From: Echinostoma caproni | Taxonomy: Eukaryota > Platyhelminthes > Trematoda > Plagiorchiida > Echinostomatidae | Assembly: GCA_900618425.1 (NCBI GenBank) | Contig: UZAN01040250.1 | Span: forward strand, 7,114-71,113 | DNA length: 64,000 bases | Reading direction: 5' to 3' | Shown: positions 12,401 to 21,100 of the stretch, in pieces | Layout: the number at the start of each line of letters is the position of its first letter | Position numbering within the stretch: the first letter of the stretch is position 1 | Notes under the pieces: generated by a model | The model's input: the letters and a program-made list of their open reading frames with translations, nothing else | What the model was told of the DNA's origin: nothing | Databases searched by the model: none | Translations under genes and position numbers: made by a program

Positions 12401-13075
12401 ACGGTGTACTTGGCTTACGCATACAATAGACATTTTGATCCTTCACCAACGACACAGAGTAAATGCGTGGCCTGCAGGGTTCCTGCGAAGCGGAACCAGT
12501 CTCTTCTCACAGCCCCCAATACCAGAAACCGGATTCGCTATCATTCCGTTGAGGCGTCTTAGATCGTCTTTAGTCTGCTTAGATACTTCTTTCCCATTGT
12601 TTCGTCAACCGTCTAAGTAAGCCTTCTGTTTAGTCCGACGGATTTACTCACGAAGGGAAGAGAGAAACCTACTGATTCATAAACGACCTAGGAGTAGAAA
12701 CGTTGATTATTACCGAAAGTAAGGTTAGGAGTAAAGTAATCACGAGATAAACGATCATTACTGTTGCTCAGCACACAAACCAGGTTTCTAGAGGGACATC
12801 TTCTTTTTGAAGTGTTGAAAACCCATGGGGAGATGACGGTTATTGGTTGCTTTGGGCAGTATCACCGGTTTGTAGATTGTATCTTTTGCGTGTCTAACAA
12901 GACTACTAATGTTACCCATGCCAAGTCAGAACGCAAAGCAGCACATTCGTCAATCAACTGCACAACTGAAACAGAGGAGAACGCCTTCCGTGTTTGGATG
13001 GTCATCTGACTTGACAGATCAAACAACACAGTTCACGTTGGCTCAAACAGGACGAACGTGGAACTGTCAAACTAG
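12401..13075. other. No recognisable gene; probably retroelement-derived
   Basis: The stretch lies between a LINE fragment and a PLE endonuclease fragment. An open frame at 12764-13009 (plus) shows no motif. The part immediately before 13076 may be the decayed N-terminal part of the adjacent endonuclease domain, but I cannot recognise its GIY-YIG core. Confidence 0.4.
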
Positions 13076-13246
13076 ATCGTCGTTCATCTGGTAGAGACGG
13101 GACACTTAGTTGACATGTGCTCGGCATTTACAGCCATTTATCGAGTCTCATCACAACCCTCGAGAGCAATACGGTTACGGACGTTAGCAAACGCTGAGGC
13201 GATTAGCATCCGACTCATGATGCCTGAGCTGCGCGCACAAAGCTAA
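13076..13246 (+). pseudogene. Penelope-like element relic: endonuclease C-terminal fragment
   Basis: A 57-codon frame ending at a TAA reads IVVHLVETGHLVD, SAFTAIYRV, then LRTLANAEAISIRLMMPEL and RAQS. The order HLVETGH, a YRV block, an AEAIAIR-like block and a CAQK-like block is the signature of the Penelope-like GIY-YIG endonuclease C-terminal half. It is more diverged from the 5.6 kb and 11 kb copies than those are from each other, and the CAQK Cys is replaced by Arg. The frame is preceded by stops. Truncated relic from a different subfamily. Confidence 0.7.
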
Positions 13247-13614
13247 TTTGGAGTTCTATCAGACTGCTTACAAAACACATGACTCGTTTACCTTTCTTTT
13301 TCCCCTTATTGAAATTGTTTCATAGAAATATGATTGGTAAGGCTTGGAAAGGACTTCACCGACAACGTATGTTAGCCTGCATTGTGTTCTTAAACACAAT
13401 ACCACAAAATAAACGTATTTGTTTGCAGAAACAAGAAATTCCAGTGATAAATTTGAAAAGAGGGAGCCAGTATAGCAACATTGCACGATTCATGTCCGAG
13501 ACAATTTCGCTGCATTTCAACTGGTTCCTACTGCAGACAAATTCAATGTATGTATATATGGTTTAGAAATGGATTAAAAAATGAACAAAGATAAAGGGGG
13601 AAGAGTCAACAAGG
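13247..13614. other. Spacer between two convergent PLE relics
   Basis: Overlapping open frames exist on both strands (13268-13486 minus, 13279-13566 plus). Neither shows a domain I recognise. It could be 3' tail sequence of the flanking elements, but no copy of it is seen elsewhere in the window. Confidence 0.4.
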
Positions 13615-13785
13615 CAAAGCCAGTCCTTTGAGTGACACAGAATTGGTTTTCATCGTTTAATCGCAATCGCCTCGGTGATCTTGAGCATTCTGGTGTTATC
13701 ACCAGCAAACATTAATCAAAATGCTTTCTCCCGATCGACAAGGTATTGCGTCATCAACGAGGTATTGGCAATCGATGAGATTGGT
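13615..13785 (-). pseudogene. Penelope-like element relic: endonuclease C-terminal fragment
   Basis: The minus strand from 13785 reads SSIANTSLMTQYLVDREKAF, a stop, then LMFAGDNTRMLKITEAIAIK and, after another stop, KPILCHSKD. The blocks SIA-HL, VDREKAF, EAIAIK and P-LC-x-x-K appear in the correct order for the GIY-YIG endonuclease domain of Penelope-like elements. Two in-frame stops show it is dead. It faces the fragment at 13076-13246 and is too diverged from it to be a recent inverted copy. Confidence 0.6.
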
Positions 13786-15155
13786 GTTTTGTAAGCAACA
13801 CACTGAGATACTGAGAATATTATTGCCACATCTGCTGTATAACGTATCTCGTTTCAGTAAATTCTAAGCTCGAGATTTCAAGTGTGGCATTATTAAATCC
13901 ACCACTGCCGTGCACAAAGGGCTTCCCATGGCCACAACATCAACTAGTCAATATGCCTTTCCTTGGAATGACAAATTTGAAGTACATATCACCAAGATTC
14001 TTACCGCAACGGAGGCCGGTAGACCAGTTCTCACTTGTTCTGTACACGATTAGACCTCCAAAAATGCACGAGGCTCTACGTCCGGTCCCATGATAGCAAT
14101 TCGGTCTAGCTTCAGTTCGATTTAGCTGGTCTAGATTCACCTCATGGATGATTATTTTAGAAAGGAAAACAGGATATTTTTCGCAGTGCCTATTAATATT
14201 GTGAACAGCTGAAAGAGTTAGTCCCTTGTTCATGAAAAGTTACAGAATATATTGTTGGAAGTGGCAACTCATCACCTGTGAGGTTGAACAATGAACTGAA
14301 ACAGGCCGCAACAAGAAAAGCGTGATATCAAGATGGGCATTAGTGAAGCTACGTGCTACACTCGACCCAACATGAAACCTACCCGGATTGTAGTGCCAAC
14401 CTTTTGACCTTGCAGATAAGATTTAAGGTGGGTTTGTAGTGACCAAAATCTGTTAGATAGCATCACTGGATACAAAACAGCAATGGAAGCAGTCACTCCT
14501 GCGTGCGAAAAGCATTCAAACTTGCCAGGGTTCTTCCGTGATCGTTTGAAGAGAAGCCAAAGTGAAACACCCTACTTAAGTTATTGAGTAATTTGGCATT
14601 GACCATGGTATTGCCAAAAGCTATGTTACAACCAACCATCACCCAGTCAATTTGACCCACTCTTAACTTTTACGAGATTCAATCACGAACCAATACTTTG
14701 TTGTGGTGGTCTCTTCAATTATAAGGTTTTCCCTTTTAAATCATCTACATCCTGTTTTTATAGAATGAAACATTATGCTTAATCATTCCTTTTTCGAGGT
14801 CATGATACCCTGTTGGATGATCTTTGAACTCGACTTTGATCCAAAAAATATAGAATTTGCTGAAAAAGCACTTCCTGCTGTGACATTTTCTCGGGATTAA
14901 AATGTTCGTTTTCTCTATAAGCGCAAGAAGAAAATAAATAAAACCTCAAGTTGGCAAAACTGCCTCAGTGGATGGAGCAATAATTATGGATGCAGTCACA
15001 AAAGACAGTCTCATGAGAGAAATGAAAGATGTCGTTTGACTATAAGATGAAGTTCGTCGTTTACGGGACAAATGATGCGTGAACTGACAAATTAGGAAGC
15101 ACTGGACAGCGGTTTCTACTGTATCGTGTTTATCAAAAAAGGAAAAGGGCCCGAA
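13786..15155. other. No recognisable gene
   Basis: Small open frames at 13884-14093 (plus) and 13940-14233 (minus) overlap and carry no motif. A TCTCACTTGTTCTGTACACGA segment near 14030 resembles sequence following the SINE at 15300, so part of this stretch is probably a degraded repeat. Confidence 0.5.
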
Positions 15156-15335
15156 CAGCTGCTCAATGGCAGAGTGTGTAGTATGCTTGCCTTTTACCCG
15201 TGAGGTCCCGGGTTCGATCCCCGGTTAGATAGCTACATTCGCACTACTGATGAGACCCAACCAGGTCGAAACTGATGACCAGTACTTCCCAGCTATTCAG
15301 ATCACGCTTTATTTGCTCTGTACACGACGGAGTTT
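15156..15335 (+). repeat. tRNA-headed SINE containing a hammerhead ribozyme-like core
   Basis: The element begins with an A box (TGGCAGAGTGTG, 15167-15178) and a near-consensus B box (GGTTCGATCC, 15211-15220), the internal RNA polymerase III promoter of tRNA-derived SINEs. The following block includes a hammerhead-like core, annotated separately. The head and core are shared with 10625-10765, whereas the sequence after the core differs. The tail contains TTTATTTGCTCTGTACACGAC, relatives of which occur near 11640 and 14035. The arrangement recalls the schistosome S-alpha family, in which a pol III promoter drives a self-cleaving hammerhead RNA; that parallel is inference. Confidence 0.7.
15229..15296 (+). 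ncRNA. Hammerhead ribozyme-like fold (type I) in SINE
   Basis: The core reads CTGATGA (15247-15253), stem II GACC/GGTC with loop CAACCA (15254-15267), then GAAA (15268-15271). Stem III can form as ACTG/CAGT with a five-base loop (15271-15283), placing the cleavage-site H at A15284. Distal stem I may pair ATAGCT (15229-15234) with AGCTAT (15291-15296). All invariant core bases of the hammerhead (CUGANGA, GAAA, UH) are present. The weak point is stem I next to the core, where A15246 faces C15285. The sister copy at 10720 has AG at this place, which would pair with CT. This copy may therefore be weak or inactive. Confidence 0.55.
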
Positions 15336-17872
15336 ACCACTGTTTGTTACTTTATGTGAGGAATATAATTGCCTAGGCGGGGTCAACTCGTTTATTCCAC
15401 CAAGCCATCCATTCCTCCTGCTGCCTCTCATCTGTATAACTGCATTCCACGGTTTGGTTCCCTATCACTAACTGACTCATTCTGTTGGTTGCATATGGGA
15501 TTTCAGTAGTTGGGAAACAAATTGCTTATATAAATATTAGTTTAAATGGGATATTTTCAGTCTTTCATGGCCCTCAAACGATCTTCGAATGTCAGATTTA
15601 TCGGTCACTTGAAATTGTTCTTCTCCGCGAACTCTAATATCACAATTAACAGCCTGGCTAGACTAGTGGTTATTTTTATGTTAGCCCCTTTGGTGAATTA
15701 AGCTTCTTTATTATAACGACAATATGACATTAACTACTGGCGAAACGTTCGGAATACCAAGTGCAATGTCCCTAATCTTGTTAGTGCAGAAGTCATTTCA
15801 CTAGGTCCAGCCGAATTGATATAATAATTGGAATTGGCAGTTACGTTGAATCACAATCGTGAAAAAATTGTTCCATAATTAAACGTTTGAGGCCTGGATA
15901 AGATAAAGTAGCTTATTTGTTTCATGGCACATTCAGTCAATAATGAATGTTTTTGATTAGAGTAAACTCTTCTGTGTTTGCTCTTATCAGTGCACACAAC
16001 GGTAGGAAAATGCTACTACATCGTGTTTTTGCCCTCCTGAAGCTCAAGGTCATACAGTGAAAGACCACCTGAGCGCATAACTCACCCGGGGGTAATTTCA
16101 GAGATTGTCAATCAGCTTAATTTATCGTAGAACGTTCTTTCCAGGGGATTTCGTCTCAAGGGGTTCTTTTATTTTTTGAAGGCGTTCATCTACTGCGTAC
16201 TACGCCCGAGGCAGACATAACTCTACTTCATCTCCCTGCTTTTCTCATAGAATTTTTTTATTCATAATGAAAGAATCGTGCAGTATTTGTTTTATTTCAC
16301 AGGGAAAATAAACCACATCCAGAGTATGGCACATATGCTGATCTTGGAAATTCTCCAACGATGAACAATCGTTTCACCCAGACTCAAAATATTCCAGAAA
16401 TTTGGTTTCGGGATGGTCAGTGTGATGTGCGCGAAAATTGAGCACTGACCCAACTGTGATCGAAAATGCGCACACTGCTGGCCAGTCATAACAAGGACGA
16501 AACCGTTGTTGATCACAGAGAAATATATTTATTTTCCAGTTCCGATTAAATAACTGATTTGCTTGTGAAGCTAGACAATTTCTTATTCCCCTGGACAAAT
16601 AGTGGTGTTGAAAACTTCGTCCGATCTTATAAAACATTGAGTTCCTCCAACAAATTTGAGTATAAATGTCAAAACAGTGTTTTGAGGATGATTCCACTCC
16701 ATGTATACACGTGCATTCCGCACTCGAGAAGACTGTTGTTTTGGCAGTGAAGCCAGGTCGAGACGAAATTGCTATTCATAACAATTGAGATTATCGAATC
16801 GGAATAGGAGGAATAATTCATCGAAGCCACTTAAACGTGATAAGCTATTCACATTTTTACGGTATTTGGGTTGGCAACCATAGATTGTCTGGAGTAAGCT
16901 TTACTTGACGATCCGATTTGATCACTGGCCTCAACAACACTGACTTGTGCAACCTCGGTGAAAGAAATGCTGCCTTCATATGTGCCAACTCCAGTAGTAT
17001 CAACTATTTCCAGTGTGAATGTTCCAACACGTACATAGATAGAACAGAGAGACAGTTACGTAACTGGATTGACAAACAAATCCCAGAGTAGAATAAAAAA
17101 AGATTCAACAGTCATCGGAACCTATTACGTGACCATTCAGACAGAAACAAATCTTTTATCACATACCGTTTAGACGCTGGTGACTACTGTGTAAGTATAG
17201 TCTTATCATTTCTTCTCGAACTCAATAGACCAAGCTTGTTCAAATATGAAAAGGCATTGGTCGTCCACAATCACGTACCCGATCTGGGCCGATCGCGTTA
17301 GCTATGTTTTAGTAATCAAATATCACTAGGCTATTCCAATGGAAGATGCGTTATAATTTCGTTGTTGTACCAGGTTTCTTGAATAAAATGACCGAAAAAC
17401 ATCTGACATCCAAGTACAATTTCATGTGAATCATTCTCGTTATCTCATCGTTCACATAATGCACAGCCAAACCATCAGCTTTATGTCATAAAAACGATTT
17501 GCTTTTGACAAGTAGCGTCTAACGTTGATGTCCGTATTGCTTGTATTCGTGGATAACCATCAAGTCATAAAAATAAATAAAACTTAGCATTCAGCTGAGA
17601 AGAACGAGTACCTCTTCTTGTAAGATTTTCATCGGATTGCTAGTGTGATCAACGAAGAGCAAAATCTTGCACCTAATTCAAACAAAATATTGTATTTAAA
17701 TTTTTCCACACAGATTTACAATTGTATCTTGTATTTTGCAACTATACAAATTGAAATCAATCACAGCTGTGTAACTGAGTGAAAACGAACAGAGCAAGTT
17801 AATGTTTATCTTCTCTGTTCGTTTCTCAACAAAAAAGAGTGAGAAATAAAAGCAGAAGAAGCGAGAACAGTA
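15336..17872. other. No recognisable gene; downstream flank of the SLC17 gene
   Basis: Overlapping small frames at 16292-16516 and 16374-16697 (minus) show no motif. Near the right end is the 3' flank of the transporter gene. On the minus strand I see no canonical AATAAA close to its stop; a GATAAA variant lies at 17810-17805, about 63 bases downstream, and could act as the polyadenylation signal. Confidence 0.5.
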
Positions 17873-18102
17873 CTACCGTCGATCACACAATTTTGTCTCC
17901 CCATGGATTGGAGTCGTTTCCTCCTCACTTTCGCGATCCGTGTACGCCCAGGATTGTTCTTCACTCGACCCAAATATGAGATAGATCAACATTGCACAGA
18001 ACTGGCTTAATGCGGCCAAAGCGAGGGCTACTCGCCATCCATTCTTTAACTCCAAGCCAAATTTGTGTACAACTATAGAGGCGGTCAAAGTAGAAAGAAT
18101 GC
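17873..18102 (-). CDS. SLC17 transporter exon 4 (residues 587-662, stop)
   Basis: The exon starts after TTCTTCCAG and encodes the last two membrane segments, the NGWR motif (family E/N-W-R/Q), then IFGSSEEQSWA, equivalent to the F-A-S-G-E-x-Q-x-W-A motif before the cytosolic tail. The tail is short and acidic (ESEEE) and ends at TAG 17875-17873. Confidence 0.92.
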
Positions 18103-21100
18103 CTGGAAGAAAATGCAAACAAATCAGAAAGACAGATGGCAGAAAATAAACCTGGTACACTTTCGATCTCAATAAATGTAGACTTTGAACAAGTGTGTAG
18201 ATACACTGTACAACAATCCATGGGACACCCGGTTCAGAAAAATAATGTGAATGAGAGAACGGATGATTGAAGTTGAGCACTCATGTTTGATGAATCAATC
18301 ACTAGTCTGTTCACATCTTATAGAGATCTAGTGTGTCTAAGTGCTTGTGTTTCACTTGGGCAAAATCCTTGAGTGGTCAACTGGGATTCAACAGACGTAC
18401 TGTCACCATAAGCCTGTGATAATCAACCTCGGTTAGCTCTGAATACAACCTATCATGCACTATTATACCGATATACTCACAACCTCAGATCCCATGAGAG
18501 GAAGCTAGTAGGAAAAAGCATTTTCCATTTGTAATTATTTTCTTTGTGGATGATGAAAAAGAGCATGTGGAATTCATTACAATCTTGTTTGTCTTCTGAT
18601 TTTCCAATGGAAATTCATTACAGAGTCTTGAAATTCACTTATTATTTGACGGCCAATTCCTTAGGACTGGGTAACTATTAGATGGTAGGCAACACAATAT
18701 TTGATACGTTCATGGTTTTTGTAGAGGAAAATGTAGGTACTGTCACTTAAGCGATGTTATACAAACGCGGCGTTAGCAATAGGTTTGCTGTACCTGTAAC
18801 CAAGGCGGCATATTTAATGCGCACCATTCACCAAACAGTCTATAATGTCGTGTTGGAACATGAAGTTGTTGTACGTCGATTTGCGAAGAAAACAAATAAC
18901 TGATTCAATGGGCAGGACTCAATCACAGCTTATTTTGCTCTGGTCTGTATATTAACTTCAGGAGCCTCGTGCCGCAGAGAACGTAGCCTATGGAGATCAA
19001 CCATTTGTTCCAGTGGACGACCATAATTAACTAAAACTCTGCTTCTAACCTCAGTATTACTTGTCTAATTTCCATACCAGGGGGCTGTAGGGAAACGTAA
19101 GCAACGATGTTCAAACACCAACAATGGACCTCCATCCTGTTTTCGTAATGGCCAAGTTTCTGCGCTATATAGCAAAACAGGCCGAACTGCCGCAGCATAC
19201 ACTCGACACTTCACGGACCGCCAAATGTCGTGACGGCCCCAAAAATGTCTCAAGCTGGCTATTTTTAATCGAGCCTTATGTATGACAGTTGAAAATTTAT
19301 CCACGATGCGTCCACCGGGTAAGAGGTAACTGTCTGAGTAGCAAAATGTGTTAACAACATCTATTACACCACCAGTTATAATGAGGTTGGGAGCAGTCCT
19401 GCAGCAGTATTTTACACTTTGAAGGTGCAGAACACATCCAGAACATAGTTACTCTAGCACTCAAAGTATCCAGGAAATCTAGCAACTTAGCTGAATCTTC
19501 CCCTAGTAATGCAAAGTCGTCTGCATACTCCAGATCAGACAGTAGGCAAACGACATTATACTGTATACTGTCTGATCAAATTCCTCAGGTGCGCGAGATC
19601 TGAGATAACCAAACATGACAGTGAGTTAGATCTTCAAGTCAGCCTGAATAATGTGCTAAATTGGACAAAAGGCTATGCATCGCCGAGTTAGTGGTAAGTG
19701 AAATGTTTCACCGGATACTGTGCACACATGCACAGGTGGTAGCGTTTCCCATTTGATTACACCGCCCCCCCCCTCTGTCATCTCCCTGCTGTTATCATTT
19801 GAGGTTTTTGTTTTGAGTTCATCGATCAGATCATCCGTTTCCCGTTACGTCACGGTTTGAATGCCTTTCACTTCCTGTCCTCGCGCGCAACCGGCTCTCA
19901 TTTCCATTGATGCATTCCTACGTATTGAAGAAACTTTGCCCAATAACCGGTATTCTAGCCATCTCAAAACCCCGCCAGAGATGAGGCCATAGTATTTCTT
20001 TGCATGAGACTTTCAATTTCATATACCACCTTCTATTAGCATAGTCTGTTAAAATCAATGACAAAAGATAAATACAGCAATCGTAAAATAACGACATGAA
20101 CAAATCCCACCTACCTGTAAATGTACTGACACTATTTGCAAATCCCATAACCAATCCGGAAAAATTTGGAGCCAAATCGATGACATTGACAGCGTACCCG
20201 GCCACAGCAAGCCCGGAAAATCCTATTTGAATTGAATGAAGCGTTTGAAATGCGATTGAATACTCTAAATAGTCATAAAACCTGGAGAAATTGTGGATCT
20301 TTTTGAAGCTTTGATAAGTGATTTATATAACGTTTTTCAGAACAAATTGTGAACTAAATTTCAGAAATATGATTGCATATACTTTATCAATATAAAATAT
20401 CAGTTAATGGTTCTAAAATAGTATTCGCCAACAGTCTGACCTATCTGGTATGCTTTTTTGTTTTTTAAAACACAAATGAATTGGTGGGATGAAATCAAGA
20501 TGACTTCGTTTTGTCTCTCTACCTTGTCAGGTCCCTCACTTTCGTTGAAACTCCAAGTGGCCATCAAAATTTCCGATTACATTAGGTCACGTGACTTGAG
20601 GATTTCTGCAATGACCAAGTTTTTTCCCTCACATCTGTCTATGGGACAATTTGTGCTTGCAGAGTAAAAAATAAAAAATAACTGTAATAGGTGATTAGAG
20701 TATGTCAGAAACCAGTGGGAAAACAAACAGTGCTATGAACGATTGCAAGCGGAAAAACGGAATAGTTTCGTGGGGTTACTTACCCAGAGATAAAGAGAGC
20801 AGCACTGTGGCATAGATTTCCGTGGGTGCAAATCCCAGTGCAACAAAGAAAATACCTTTTAGACCAAACCCAAGTCCGGCAAAAATTTTTCTTATTGTGG
20901 TCAGTGAAAGACTGGTTTTAATACGTAGAAAATCCGCAAAAATTCCACCTGTAAATGCATAAAAGATGAGAAGCAGGCATTAACTCTTGCTTTTCTAAGC
21001 ATCTACAAGGACGTTTAATACAAGAAAGCAGACAAAACTTAGTGCACTCAATCATTTCATTCCATGATGACAAAGCATATTTTGAGGATTTGGTCGTGCT

